Below the pieces are notes generated by a model that was given only the letters and a program-made list of their open reading frames with translations, was not told the DNA's origin and made no database searches. A program made the position numbers and the translations under genes. From positions 1 to 64,000 of the forward strand of contig CAADYR010000164.1 of the NCBI GenBank assembly GCA_900753305.1: a DNA stretch of 64,000 bases, in the 5' to 3' direction. Below, piece after piece: positions 45,520 through 54,647 of this stretch (its first letter is position 1; each line of letters starts with the position of its first letter). Source of the stretch: Lachnospiraceae bacterium (GTDB lineage: Bacteria > Bacillota > Clostridia > Lachnospirales > Lachnospiraceae).

Positions 45520-46333
45520 ATCTGACCTGTATTAAAATTGCCGAGAGATTATCTCTCTCTCCACGTTGCTTACTGCGTGATGCCAGCCCTGTTAATACTT
45601 CCTGCATACTGTCAGAATTTATATCCCGCTCTGCTTCTTTCCACTCAAGCATCTGCATATCTTCATAGCATGTCCGATGCAGAACCTTCACAGGCGGTTC
45701 ATGCCAGAAACCATCCGTACAGATAAGATATGCGCTCTTTGGATGTAATTTCCCATATATGAAATCCGGCTGCAATACTTCATTGACACCTATGCATTGT
45801 AATAAAACACTTCTCCTGTTATCATTGGCTGCCTGCTGCGGTGTCATATGTCCCAGCTCTACTTCCCTTGCTACATAAGTCTGGTCTCTGGTCAATACCT
45901 TCGTTCCCTCATTGACAAACTCATACACTCTTCCATCTCCAACATGCAGAATATAATACTGCGCATCCAGCATAAGCATTGCTGTCAGTGTCGTTCCCAG
46001 ATTCACACCTTGCTTTTGACCATAGTTACGGATTTTGGAATTACATTCCAGTACAACTTTGTTCCACTCTTCTTTAAGAATATGGCAGAAATCATTCTCT
46101 GTATGCTGTTGTCCCAGAAGCAGTGGCAAATTTTCGTCATACCATTTTTCACAGGCTCTTACAACCGTAGCACTGGCAAGTTCTCCCTGCTGCAGCCCTC
46201 CCATTCCATCACATACAACTGCAAATGCTGTTTCATGCATTCCTGCTGCCGATATCCTGATCATAAGGCTGTCCTGATTTACAGTCTTTACTGTTCCAAC
46301 ATCCGTATATGCCGTCCCATAAAATTTTCTCAT
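45518..46333 (-). CDS. PP2C-family Ser/Thr phosphatase
   Basis: A 271-residue metal-dependent phosphatase. Signatures are YTDVGTVKTVNQDS (motif 1), VVCDGMGGLQQGELAS (metal-binding Asp and Gly near 40-50), LHVGDGRVYEF, LICTDGFWHEP and a terminal RDNLSAILI. Together they supply the two-metal Asp set. ATG 46333 is preferred since GTGGAG precedes it; an ATG four codons earlier has no site at proper distance. It follows the wall-hydrolase gene by 12 bases. A cognate Ser/Thr kinase is not in the window. Confidence 0.88.
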   Translation of the reverse strand: MRKFYGTAYTDVGTVKTVNQDSLMIRISAAGMHETAFAVVCDGMGGLQQGELASATVVRACEKWYDENLPLLLGQQHTENDFCHILKEEWNKVVLECNSKIRNYGQKQGVNLGTTLTAMLMLDAQYYILHVGDGRVYEFVNEGTKVLTRDQTYVAREVELGHMTPQQAANDNRRSVLLQCIGVNEVLQPDFIYGKLHPKSAYLICTDGFWHEPPVKVLHRTCYEDMQMLEWKEAERDINSDSMQEVLTGLASRSKQRGERDNLSAILIQVR

Positions 46334-46345
46334 TGTACTCCACAT

Positions 46346-47509
46346 TTAATAGAAAATATGACCACCTATTCTAAGACCGGTCAATCCCTCTATCGGGGTT
46401 CTGAAATAAACACACTGTCCTACATTCGTTATGCCGCTCATTGCCTCATCCGCAGCCTGATAACAGCTTGCAGTTGCCTTGTTATTTGCAAGAGCAAGTG
46501 CCAATCTGCCACTTGCCACCGGTGAAAACTGTTTATTCTGGTAAATGACACCCACCACGGTATTGGGATATCGTGAACTCAGGACACGGTTAATAACAAC
46601 AGAACCTACTGCGACCTGACCTGCATAAGGTTCTCCACCGGCTTCACAGTAGATCAGATTAGCCAGCAGATATCTGTCTCCTTCTTCAAAGTTCACTTCT
46701 GATATATCTCTCCATGCTGACTGTGCTGCCAGCCTCGACAGCGCCAGTTCCTCCTCGTATTGCTTCTGTAATGCTGCAATATCATTCTCCTGCTGGGAGA
46801 TCATGTCATCTAACTGATCGATCGTTGCCTCGGCATCCTGTATCTGATTGGCATAGTCTGCTACACTGTTCGCTGTCTGCTTTACCATTGTAGAAACTTT
46901 TCCCTGCTCCTGCCTGGTCTGTTCGCGCAGATCATTTAAACCTGCAAGTTCATCTTCAAGACGGCTCTGCGTTTCTTCTACCTCATGTCTTGCCTCCTGA
47001 TACTGCTCAAGCATCCTGCGGTCATAATCATGAAGTCGTTCCACATACTCACTCTTGCTCAGAAAATCACTGAAACTTCCTGCATTGAACAACAATTCCA
47101 GATAATTATCCGTACCTCGTTCATACATATATTTGATACGGATCTTCATTGTCTCATATTGTTCATCCTGAACCCGGACAGCTTCTGCCAGTTCTTCCTG
47201 AGTCTGTGATATTTCTGCCTCTTTGTTGACAATATCCTGTTCCAGTCCCTGTAGTTTATTACTCACTTCTGACAGATTATCATTGAGATTACTCAACTGA
47301 CCCAATAGAGAATTCTGGGTAATTTCCAGCGATTGTTTATGCTCCTGTGTATCATTCTTGGCATTTTCTGTTTTGTTCTTTTCCTCTTTTGCTTTCTGCA
47401 GTTTCTCCAAAGTACTTTCTGCATGTGCTGTAACAGATATGCTGCCTGCTGCTGTAATTGCTGTTATCAGGCATAGGAACAAAGCCAGTATTTTTTTTCT
47501 TACTTTTAT
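46346..47509 (-). CDS. Secreted SleB/CwlJ-type cell wall hydrolase with coiled coil
   Basis: The signal peptide is followed by a long coiled coil (about 35-265, rich in QLSNLNDNLSEVSNKLQGLE-type heptads) like the CwlO/EnvC N-termini. The C-terminal Hydrolase_2 domain (about 275-387) has LLANLIYCEAGGEPYAGQVA then VGSVVINRVL with the Glu of the SleB family, and QFSPVASGRL. The likely start is ATA 47509: GGAAGGG lies five bases upstream, and the product then begins (M)KVRKKILALFLCLITAI, a proper signal peptide. The only in-frame standard start, TTG 47482, has no ribosome-binding site and no basic N-terminus. Role: peptidoglycan remodelling. Confidence 0.82.
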   Translation of the reverse strand: MKVRKKILALFLCLITAITAAGSISVTAHAESTLEKLQKAKEEKNKTENAKNDTQEHKQSLEITQNSLLGQLSNLNDNLSEVSNKLQGLEQDIVNKEAEISQTQEELAEAVRVQDEQYETMKIRIKYMYERGTDNYLELLFNAGSFSDFLSKSEYVERLHDYDRRMLEQYQEARHEVEETQSRLEDELAGLNDLREQTRQEQGKVSTMVKQTANSVADYANQIQDAEATIDQLDDMISQQENDIAALQKQYEEELALSRLAAQSAWRDISEVNFEEGDRYLLANLIYCEAGGEPYAGQVAVGSVVINRVLSSRYPNTVVGVIYQNKQFSPVASGRLALALANNKATASCYQAADEAMSGITNVGQCVYFRTPIEGLTGLRIGGHIFY

Positions 47510-47549
47510 GCTAACCCTTCCCGTAACCTTTTCCCCCTATACCTTCTTC

Positions 47550-48029
47550 CTACAGTTCCAGTTCAACACGTCTTCCCGTTGTATGATACGGATAATAGCG
47601 CACCCTGGCAGCATCGAACATTCTCTTGGAAGCCCGTACTGAAACGCTGTCCGGATATTTATCCTCTCCGTATACTACTGTACTGATTCCGGCCTGTATA
47701 ATAGCTTTTGCGCATTCATTACATGGAAAAAGAGAAACATACAGCTTGGCTCCTTCCAGACTACCCCCACGGTAATTCAGAATAGCATTTAATTCGCTAT
47801 GCGTTACATAAGGATATTTTGTGTTGTATTCTTCACCCTCACGTTCCCACGGAAATTCATCATCACCGATTCCATTTGGAAAGCCATTATATCCCATGGA
47901 TAAAATACGGTTGGTATTGCTGACAATACAACATCCTACCTGCGTATTGGGATCTTTGGAGCGTCTGGCAGAAAGTCTGGCTACTCCCATAAAATACTCA
48001 TCCCATGTTATATAATCCTGTCTTTTCAT
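47550..48029 (-). CDS. dCMP deaminase family protein
   Basis: A 159-residue zinc deaminase (ComEB type). The zinc site is HSELNAILN (HxE) with PCNECAKAI (PCxxC). The N-terminal DEYFMGVARLSARRSKDPNT then QVGC is typical of deoxycytidylate deaminases that supply dUMP for thymidylate synthesis. ATG 48029 is chosen (GGGGG upstream) over an ATG 20 codons earlier. It follows upp, consistent with pyrimidine metabolism. Confidence 0.9.
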   Translation of the reverse strand: MKRQDYITWDEYFMGVARLSARRSKDPNTQVGCCIVSNTNRILSMGYNGFPNGIGDDEFPWEREGEEYNTKYPYVTHSELNAILNYRGGSLEGAKLYVSLFPCNECAKAIIQAGISTVVYGEDKYPDSVSVRASKRMFDAARVRYYPYHTTGRRVELEL

Positions 48030-48057
48030 GTTAATCCCCCATGCCTTTCTCAGTTGT

Positions 48058-48687
48058 CTATTTTGTACCGAATATCCTGTCTCCTGCATCGCCTAAGCCT
48101 GGAACGATATAGCCATGTTCATTAAGCTTCTCATCTAAAGCTCCAATATAAATATCAACATCCGGATGTTCACGTTTCATTCTCTCAACACCTTCCGGAG
48201 CTGCAATAATGCACATGAAATGGATATTCTTGCATCCCTTTTCCTTCAAAAGCTTGATTGCCGCTACTGAAGATCCACCTGTTGCAAGCATGGGATCTAC
48301 AACAAATACTTCTCTCTGTGCACAATCTGCCGGAAGTTTGCAGTAATATTCCACAGGCTCTAATGTCTCAGGATCACGATATAATCCGATATGTCCAACC
48401 TTCGCAGCCGGAACCAGTTCCAATACTCCGTCTACCATGCCAAGTCCTGCACGCAGGATTGGTACGATAGCAAGCTTCTTACCAGCCAGTTCCTTTACAG
48501 TCGTTTTACAGATAGGAGTCTGTATCTCTACATCTCTTAATTTCAGATCTCTCGTTGCTTCATAACAGATCAGATTCGCGATTTCCGCAATTGTCTGACG
48601 AAAATCCTTTGTACCTGTATCTGTTCTTCTGATATAACCGATTTTGTGCTGAATAAGTGGATGATCCATTATTACTACTTTTGCCAT
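48058..48687 (-). CDS. upp: Uracil phosphoribosyltransferase
   Basis: A 209-residue enzyme that makes UMP from uracil and PRPP (salvage). The PRPP loop is VVDPMLATGGSS (about 128), with PILRAGLGMVDG near 77 and the C-terminal uracil-binding YIVPGLGDAGDR. Full length. It lies 32 bases after rpiB, an enzyme feeding ribose 5-phosphate toward PRPP. Confidence 0.97.
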   Translation of the reverse strand: MAKVVIMDHPLIQHKIGYIRRTDTGTKDFRQTIAEIANLICYEATRDLKLRDVEIQTPICKTTVKELAGKKLAIVPILRAGLGMVDGVLELVPAAKVGHIGLYRDPETLEPVEYYCKLPADCAQREVFVVDPMLATGGSSVAAIKLLKEKGCKNIHFMCIIAAPEGVERMKREHPDVDIYIGALDEKLNEHGYIVPGLGDAGDRIFGTK

Positions 48688-48719
48688 ATTTTTCTCCTTT
48701 TCAAGATATGTTGATTGTT

Positions 48720-49148
48720 CTACTGTTCGATCAGATTGATTCTTCTCTGGTGGCGTTCTTCCCCGGAGAAATCAGTATCCAGAAATGTATCTACAATATC
48801 AAGTGCCAGATTTGTGCCCACAATACCTGCTCCCATAGCAAGCATATTTGCATCATTGTGAAGTCTTGTCATTTTAGCTGATAAAGAATCACTGCATAAT
48901 GCACAGCGTACGCCCTTTACTTTGTTGGCAGAAATAGAGATTCCGATACCTGTTGTGCAGATAACGATTCCCTTCTCACACTCTCCACTGGCAACAGCCT
49001 GTGCTGCAGCCCGTCCATATACGGGATAATCGCAGGAATCTGTATTATAACAGCCAAAATCCTTATATTCAATTCCTCTTGCCTGTAAATGTGCGATTAC
49101 TGCTTCCTTCAGAGCAAATCCACCATGGTCACAACCTAATGCTATCAT
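48720..49148 (-). CDS. rpiB: Ribose-5-phosphate isomerase B
   Basis: A 142-residue RpiB/LacAB protein: MIALGCDHGGFALKEAVIAH at the start, the catalytic Cys in IVICTTGIGISISANK near 67, and RCALCSD. It interconverts ribulose 5-phosphate and ribose 5-phosphate. Confidence 0.95.
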   Translation of the reverse strand: MIALGCDHGGFALKEAVIAHLQARGIEYKDFGCYNTDSCDYPVYGRAAAQAVASGECEKGIVICTTGIGISISANKVKGVRCALCSDSLSAKMTRLHNDANMLAMGAGIVGTNLALDIVDTFLDTDFSGEERHQRRINLIEQ

Positions 49149-49199
49149 ATTTCTTATCTCCTCATTCTTATATATTGAATCTGTGCAGGAAATAGATTC

Positions 49200-50273
49200 C
49201 TACACCGTGATTACCTTGTGTCCCGCTGCCTTTAACAGCCTGTTCATAACTGCCTGTCCCATTCCTGTAGCGTCAAATGACTCCGAATACATATACTCTA
49301 TATTTTCATCATCAAACTCCCGGAGGAATGTATAGAGTTGTCTGGCAATTGCCTCTTCATCATCACGGTCACCGGCTATTTTAACACTGTCAGCACGATA
49401 GGAGTCTGCCATATCGCTTGTGCCGATCACACCTGTCTTTTCTCCCTTTGCCATATGCAATGCAGTCTGTTCGTTAATGTAGGAAGCTACCTTGTCCGGA
49501 TCACCTTCAACAATTGTCAGTTCACCTTTTGGTGCATAATGCCTGTATTTCATTCCCGGTGCTTTGGGACGCTGTTTGGAATCTGCCGACAGAATAGTCT
49601 GATCGATCTCTACTTGTCCAAGTACTTCATTCAGCATCTCTTCCGTAATATATCCAGGTCGAAGAATCATGGGCTTCTCTCCTGTCAGATCAACGATAGT
49701 AGACTCCAATCCGATCTCCACTCCATCTCCATCAATGATCATATCGATTCTTCCATCCATATCCTGTGCCACATATTTGGCAAGTGTAGGACTTGGTTTC
49801 CCGGATAAGTTTGCACTCGGTGCCGCTATATATCCGCCTGCTTCTTTGATAAAAGCCATAGCAACAGGATGACTTGGCATTCTGACTGCTACCGTATCCA
49901 GTCCTCCGGTCGTCTGTGTCGGTACTTCATCTGACTTTGGAAGGATCATGGTCAAAGGACCGGGCCAGAAATGCTCTGCCAGTTTATAGGCTTCCTTGGG
50001 TATCTGCTTCGTAATTCTGCCCAGATGCTCCATATCTGCAATATGAACGATCAAAGGATTGTCTGATGGTCTGCCTTTCGCAGCATAAATTTTACGGGAA
50101 GATTCCGGATTCAGTGCATCTCCTCCCAATCCATATACTGTTTCTGTCGGAAAAGCGACCAGTCCACCATTCCTGATGATTTCTCCCGCCTCTTTTAAAC
50201 GTGCCATAGCCTGTTTATGTGTTGCTTGATTCTGCAGGCTCTCAACATCTACCTGCACTAATTTCGTATTCAT
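49200..50273 (-). CDS. L-threonylcarbamoyladenylate synthase (Sua5 type)
   Basis: A 357-residue enzyme for the first step of the t6A modification of ANN-decoding tRNAs. The YrdC domain (about 15-215) includes GGLVAFPTETVYGLGGDALN and KGRPSDNPLIVHIA and ends with STIVDLTGEKPMILRPGYIT. A linker with APGMKYRHYAPKGEL leads into the Sua5 domain (about 240-357). The product is the long Sua5 form rather than the short TsaC. It is in the same strand series as rpiB and upp. Confidence 0.95.
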   Translation of the reverse strand: MNTKLVQVDVESLQNQATHKQAMARLKEAGEIIRNGGLVAFPTETVYGLGGDALNPESSRKIYAAKGRPSDNPLIVHIADMEHLGRITKQIPKEAYKLAEHFWPGPLTMILPKSDEVPTQTTGGLDTVAVRMPSHPVAMAFIKEAGGYIAAPSANLSGKPSPTLAKYVAQDMDGRIDMIIDGDGVEIGLESTIVDLTGEKPMILRPGYITEEMLNEVLGQVEIDQTILSADSKQRPKAPGMKYRHYAPKGELTIVEGDPDKVASYINEQTALHMAKGEKTGVIGTSDMADSYRADSVKIAGDRDDEEAIARQLYTFLREFDDENIEYMYSESFDATGMGQAVMNRLLKAAGHKVITV

Positions 50274-50353
50274 TGGTATCCTCGTTTCTATCTGTTATAT
50301 TTACCAGTTCCATTCTAGCACACATCAATAAATTAGAAAAGCCGTAAACCCAA

Positions 50354-51064
50354 TCATGCCCCACTATTTATATAACGCATGATCCCCAAATGTATTGCCC
50401 AGGCTACCCTTTCCTGATAATCCTCAGATGTCAGCCTGTCAGCTTCTTCCCGATTGGACAGAAAACCACATTCTACAATAATAGTCGGTACTGTTGTTTT
50501 CTTTAAAATATAATAAGTACTGTTCTCTTTTGCCTCCCTCTCCTTTGCAGGCTGTAATGTTGCGATCATCTGTTCCTGCACAAGAAGCGCTGCCCTTTTT
50601 CCTTCCGCACTGTCGCGATAATAGAATACCTGCACACCGCTTACCGATTCCTCAGGATAACTGTTCTGATGTACACTGACTACCAACGCCGGTTTCGCAC
50701 CTTCCATGATCGCCAGACGGTTCTTCATATCATGTACCTTCTTATTGGAATCCGTCTCTTCATACAGTCCTTTATCCTCCTGTCTGGTCATTACAACTTC
50801 CATATCTTCCTGTTCCAGATATTTTTTAAGTTTCAAGGCTATTGCCAGATTCACATCTTTTTCAAGAGCACTGTTGATCGCGACCTTACCCGGATCATTC
50901 CCACCATGTCCCGGATCAATAACGATAGTATGTCTGGTTTCTTTTGTCCCATTCTCTTTTAAGACACTTACATATTCTGCCGACTCTTTTACTACGATCA
51001 GAATAAACAATACCAGCAGGCAAGTCATAACTATTCCAAGTATACGTCCCTGTTTTTCTCCCAT
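50354..51064 (-). CDS. N-acetylmuramoyl-L-alanine amidase (CwlD-like)
   Basis: A 236-residue Amidase_3 enzyme with an N-terminal signal anchor (about 8-26). The zinc ligands are visible: His in IVIDPGHGGNDPG, Glu in NSALEKDVNL, and His in LVVSVHQNSYPE; the catalytic Glu is in TIIVECGFLSNREE. It cleaves the bond between MurNAc and the stem peptide. Size and anchor match CwlD, which makes muramic lactam in spore cortex, but a vegetative role is equally possible. Confidence 0.9.
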   Translation of the reverse strand: MGEKQGRILGIVMTCLLVLFILIVVKESAEYVSVLKENGTKETRHTIVIDPGHGGNDPGKVAINSALEKDVNLAIALKLKKYLEQEDMEVVMTRQEDKGLYEETDSNKKVHDMKNRLAIMEGAKPALVVSVHQNSYPEESVSGVQVFYYRDSAEGKRAALLVQEQMIATLQPAKEREAKENSTYYILKKTTVPTIIVECGFLSNREEADRLTSEDYQERVAWAIHLGIMRYINSGA

Positions 51065-51108
51065 GATGACCTACACCATAAATATTTTCTTTTCTATTCT
51101 ATGATAAA

Positions 51109-51138
51109 GGCAGACAATTCAGAAGTAAATTGTCTGCC
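51109..51138 (-). terminator. Terminator of the GH18 gene
   Basis: Minus-strand GGCAGACAATT pairs perfectly with AATTGTCTGCC around an eight-base loop, followed by TTTATC. It separates the GH18 gene from the amidase gene. Confidence 0.85.
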
Positions 51139-51149
51139 CCTTATATTTC

Positions 51150-52874
51150 TTAATCCAGTGTACCATTTACATACTGCTCAATGACATCCCAGACAGCCTT
51201 GTCCTCAATGCCGAGCTTCCATTCTGCCACACCGCCGATTCCCTGCGCCTTCATGACCTGAAGCTTGACCCTGATAGAATCGACATCCTCCAGCCAGCAC
51301 TGAATGGTATTTCCATCCTTTTGATATTCCACATAATTCTGGCAATATTCATCCAGCCATACAGGTTCCGTTCCAGAATTAGCAACCCAGGTTGCCTGCT
51401 GCGCCATTGTAAGTGTAGATGCCTTGGGTCCTTCGCTGGTACTCTCCCATACTCTTGTATAAAAAGGCAGTGCATTAATGATCTTTTCCGCAGGAACGCT
51501 CTCTTTCGTTCTGGTAATACCATTTTCCACATATGTGATGGAAGCATTCGGTCCTGCCTCGCCACAGCCTGCATAATATTCGTCATATCCCATGACTATC
51601 ACATAGTCTACGACCATACCCTGTTCCTTACGATTATAATGCGCTGTATACTCAGTTGGCACGTAATTATCCACTGATAATACAATTCCACGTTTATGTG
51701 TCTGAATCGATAATTCACGCAGGAACTGTACAAAAGAAGCCCCTGCTCCGTCTCTCACCTTTTCAAAGTCAATATTGATGCCATCCAGACCATATGTATC
51801 TGCCTGCTGCATCAGATTGGCGATCAGATTTGCACGGTTGGCTGACGAAGACAGAAGTTCTTCAAAATCAATGTCCACGTCATATACGCTCTTACTGTCT
51901 ACATCAGTGATCACTGCCCATACATCAGCTCCTGCAGCATGTGCCTGCTGTACATAAGAGGCTGATGCAATGCTTGTAAATCCTCCGGCATTATCATTGA
52001 GCCTGAACCATGTGGGTGCCACTACATTTACTGCTTTTGATGCCCCAAGCACGCTTGAGAGATTACTGTTGGCTCCCTCTTCAAATACCTGATGGAATGC
52101 CATATTCACAATGCCATCTTTATGCAGACTGTTATAATTAAGTTCCAATGCATCTGTAACCGGCATTTGCTCAACCTGCATCCTGTCTGTAAGATATTTG
52201 TTCTCAACATAACCGATATACGCATCTGCTGACTTTACTTTCGTCCAGTTCTCCATTTCTTCCAGAATGGTCACACTGTCGCCTGCCTTGACTTCCTCCA
52301 GAATATCGCTCTTTATGCCGCCCTGATAACGGATCTGGGTATTCTTCGTGAGTTTTGCCTGTGTCTGTGTCTCCCAGCTTGTATACACCTGCATATGTAA
52401 AGGTGCATCATAGAGTGTATATTCCATATTTACATAACGTTTCACATAATCCGCAGCAATATAAAGTACATCGCCTTCATATAACGCCGCTTTGTAATCA
52501 ATGGAATTGCCAACTTCAGATATATAGATCACATTACTTGCATCTCCAATATTTACCTTGAGCACATCTGTTGCCGTTGTATATAACAGCACCTGTTCCT
52601 GACTGTTTACATAGAAACGGTCTGTAAAATATTTTACGACTGTCGGTAAATCAAAATAGCATACGCCATCTATGAGTTTCGCCTTTTCCGGGATTATTTC
52701 ATTCTGGAGAACGATCGCAATATCATCCTGTGTCTCCAGACCATAATATTCATTTAAATCTGCCTTTTCTTTAGAATAAGTAAATCTCTGTAACAGTTTG
52801 CCTCCAAATGCAACCGCTGCTATCACAACAATAAGAACGATTGCCAGGAGAACCGGTATTATTTTCTTCTTCAT
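51150..52874 (-). CDS. Exported GH18-family hydrolase with SH3 domain
   Basis: A 574-residue protein. It has a signal anchor (about 5-25), a copper-amine-oxidase-N-like region (about 40-165), an SH3b domain (about 180-235, SVTILEEMENWTKVKSADAY) and a GH18 barrel (about 250-565). The active-site strand reads GLDGINIDFEKV near 365, i.e. D-G-x-N-x-D-x-E, with the catalytic Glu present and the second Asp replaced by Asn. This architecture is close to the spore-germination and cell-wall glycosylases of the SleL/YvbX type. ATG 52874 is chosen (GGGGG upstream). It likely acts on wall polysaccharide. Confidence 0.88.
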   Translation of the reverse strand: MKKKIIPVLLAIVLIVVIAAVAFGGKLLQRFTYSKEKADLNEYYGLETQDDIAIVLQNEIIPEKAKLIDGVCYFDLPTVVKYFTDRFYVNSQEQVLLYTTATDVLKVNIGDASNVIYISEVGNSIDYKAALYEGDVLYIAADYVKRYVNMEYTLYDAPLHMQVYTSWETQTQAKLTKNTQIRYQGGIKSDILEEVKAGDSVTILEEMENWTKVKSADAYIGYVENKYLTDRMQVEQMPVTDALELNYNSLHKDGIVNMAFHQVFEEGANSNLSSVLGASKAVNVVAPTWFRLNDNAGGFTSIASASYVQQAHAAGADVWAVITDVDSKSVYDVDIDFEELLSSSANRANLIANLMQQADTYGLDGINIDFEKVRDGAGASFVQFLRELSIQTHKRGIVLSVDNYVPTEYTAHYNRKEQGMVVDYVIVMGYDEYYAGCGEAGPNASITYVENGITRTKESVPAEKIINALPFYTRVWESTSEGPKASTLTMAQQATWVANSGTEPVWLDEYCQNYVEYQKDGNTIQCWLEDVDSIRVKLQVMKAQGIGGVAEWKLGIEDKAVWDVIEQYVNGTLD

Positions 52875-53562
52875 TCGGTTACCCCCAATCGTTCTCATTA
52901 TAGCAGACAATCTGTATATCGTCATTACCAAATTATCCAAATTTTATTTTACGTAAAAATTATTTTACTTCCTTATATTTCCTTTTATACCTGCCGACAT
53001 ATACTATGTATAGAGGGGCCTCTATCCGGACAGACTTTACTGCCGGGTATCATATATCGGTCGGTATACATTCTTTGCTAAAATACCAAAAGAATTTTGC
53101 GTGATATATAAATTATTTTAGCAAAAGATGTCAGAACATGTACCTATTATTCCCAAAATGTTGTATAATGGATTTATGAAAAGCTTATGTTTGATAAATA
53201 CTATAGAATAACCTATAAGCGATTCTTTAAGACCACTTACGCCAATAAGTGGTAATAGTTCAACATTTTTGCAACTGCTACAGCCTCCTGTCTGTACCTG
53301 ATTTGTTCTTTACATCACCTTACACAAGCATTATTAGCATAACTGTTCATATTATGCAATTCAAATGTAAAAACTCATACTGAAATGTAAAAACTCGTAC
53401 TCTTTTGACAGGGAAGCATTTGCAAAATAACAACAAATTTATTAATTTTTCGCAAACAGTTAGACAGTACTATTGACTTAGTACCTTTCACAGTATAATA
53501 TATGTGGAAAGACTTGAAGAAGTCTTGACTGCTGTAATATCAAATAGTGAGGATGTGATATT
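52875..53562. other. Long regulatory intergenic region before mecA
   Basis: No gene found. It holds several structures: palindrome ATAGAGGGGCCTCTAT (near 53010-53026); a 12-bp inverted repeat TTTGCTAAAATA (53074-53085) with its complement (53114-53125); hairpin CCACTTA/TAAGTGG (53233-53252); two tandem 20-bp units AAATGTAAAAACTC(A/G)TACT (53363-53402); a possible TTGACA at 53405-53410; and the mecA promoter and leader. The GH18 promoter should lie at the left end on the minus strand. Confidence 0.6.
53473..53501 (+). promoter_or_regulatory. Promoter of mecA
   Basis: TTGACT (53473-53478) with TATAAT at 53494-53499 (15-base spacer) or TAATAT at 53496-53501 (17-base spacer). The predicted start is near 53506. 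Confidence 0.6.
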
Positions 53563-53563
53563 A
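53509..53563 (+). promoter_or_regulatory. mecA leader with hairpin enclosing the ribosome-binding site
   Basis: First a 7-bp hairpin AAGACTT-GAAG-AAGTCTT (53509-53526). Then perfect arms TAATATCA (53535-53542) and TGATATTA (53556-53563) flank a 13-base loop containing the GTGAGG ribosome-binding site; the second arm includes the A of the mecA ATG. Formation of this hairpin would present or occlude initiation. Confidence 0.6.
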
Positions 53564-54360
53564 TGAAAATTGAAAAAGTAAATGATCATCAGATTCGTTG
53601 TACCCTGACCAAAGCGGATTTAGCAGACCGCGAACTGAAAATCAGTGAACTGGCATACGGTACCGAAAAAGCCAAGAGCCTGTTCCGTGACATGATGCAG
53701 CAGGCATCTTATGAATTCGGATTTGATGCTGAAGATATACCGCTTATGATAGAGGCTATTCCACTTAACTCCGAATGTATCGTACTCGTTATTACCAAAG
53801 TCGAAGATCCTGAGGAACTGGATACCAGATTCTCAAAATTCGCTCCTTCCGTACACGATGAGGACGGTGAAGATGACGAAGATGAAGCAGGCAACAATCT
53901 TGACTCCGTACTTCAGAGTCTCTCTGATGGTGCCGATGATGTTCTTGATCTCTTTAAGAAGATCCACGATGCCAAGGTACCTGATCCCGCAGCAGATGCA
54001 GCTCAGGCATTAACTTCTAATGCCCCGTCTGTCAAACCACAGTCCAGTGATGTAAAGTCATCTGTAGCTCTGACTCGTATCTACTCATTCGATTCTCTGA
54101 ATCTCGTAGCGAGACTGGCACACGTACTGATCCAGTACTATAACGGCAGGAATTCTTTATACAAAAATGACAGGGCATCCACTTATATGCTGGTTGTAAC
54201 ACAATCTGAACACACACCGGAAGAATTCAACAAGATCTGCAATATGCTCTCTGAATATGGCAATCCTGAGAAATTCGTTTCCGCAAGTGAAGCATATATG
54301 GAAGAACATTTTGAGCCGGTCATTATGGATAAGGCCATACAGGCATTGTCACTTTGTTAG
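53563..54360 (+). CDS. mecA: ClpC adaptor protein MecA
   Basis: A 265-residue adaptor. The N-terminal substrate-binding domain (about 1-90) starts MKIEKVNDHQIRCTLTKADL and includes SYEFGFDAEDIPLMIEAI. An acidic linker (EDGEDDEDEAGN, about 102-113) and a C-terminal ClpC-binding domain (about 165-265, TRIYSFDSLNLVARLAHVL) follow. It delivers proteins to the ClpCP protease. The gene is monocistronic, with its own promoter, leader hairpins and terminator. Confidence 0.93.
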   Translation: MKIEKVNDHQIRCTLTKADLADRELKISELAYGTEKAKSLFRDMMQQASYEFGFDAEDIPLMIEAIPLNSECIVLVITKVEDPEELDTRFSKFAPSVHDEDGEDDEDEAGNNLDSVLQSLSDGADDVLDLFKKIHDAKVPDPAADAAQALTSNAPSVKPQSSDVKSSVALTRIYSFDSLNLVARLAHVLIQYYNGRNSLYKNDRASTYMLVVTQSEHTPEEFNKICNMLSEYGNPEKFVSASEAYMEEHFEPVIMDKAIQALSLC

Positions 54361-54411
54361 AATAAATGAATAAGGCAGAAACAGCGTACTGGCATGTACA
54401 CTGCATAAAAA

Positions 54412-54441
54412 AACTGTGGCGAAGATATCTTCGCCACAGTT
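54412..54441. terminator. Terminator of mecA
   Basis: A perfect 15-bp palindrome AACTGTGGCGAAGAT (54412-54426) with its complement, followed by a T run. It can also serve the convergent DUF1858 gene. Confidence 0.9.
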
Positions 54442-54452
54442 TTTATTTATTA

Positions 54453-54647
54453 TTAGTCAAGCTTTGCAATCTCTTCCATAAGGGAATCAATATCCATTCC
54501 ATGTACCATGGCAGCCTCTTCAAGAGACTCACCCTGTGCGGAAGGGCATCCCAGACAATGCATACCTGCGTTCATCAAAATTGGTGCAATTTCAGGCTTA
54601 GTTCTTAAGATCTCACCAATTGTCATTTCTTTGGTTATTGTAGCCAT
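54453..54647 (-). CDS. DUF1858 domain protein
   Basis: A 64-residue protein consisting of one DUF1858 domain. It has ITKEMTIGEILRTKPEIAPI at the start and the redox-looking pair GMHCLGCPSA (CxxC) near residue 32. Small DUF1858 proteins are widespread in anaerobes, often near hybrid-cluster or iron-sulphur proteins; the function is unknown. It is divergent from the ferredoxin gene, which may share its regulation. Confidence 0.85.
   Translation of the reverse strand: MATITKEMTIGEILRTKPEIAPILMNAGMHCLGCPSAQGESLEEAAMVHGMDIDSLMEEIAKLD

Noticed and set aside
45848..46525. 225-residue plus-strand frame opposite the PP2C and wall-hydrolase genes
   Set aside because: Shadow of two real genes; Cys/His/Ile-rich low-quality sequence and no initiation site.
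53363..53402. Two 20-bp repeats as a CRISPR array
   Set aside because: Directly adjacent units without spacers, only two copies, far from the cas9 remnant.
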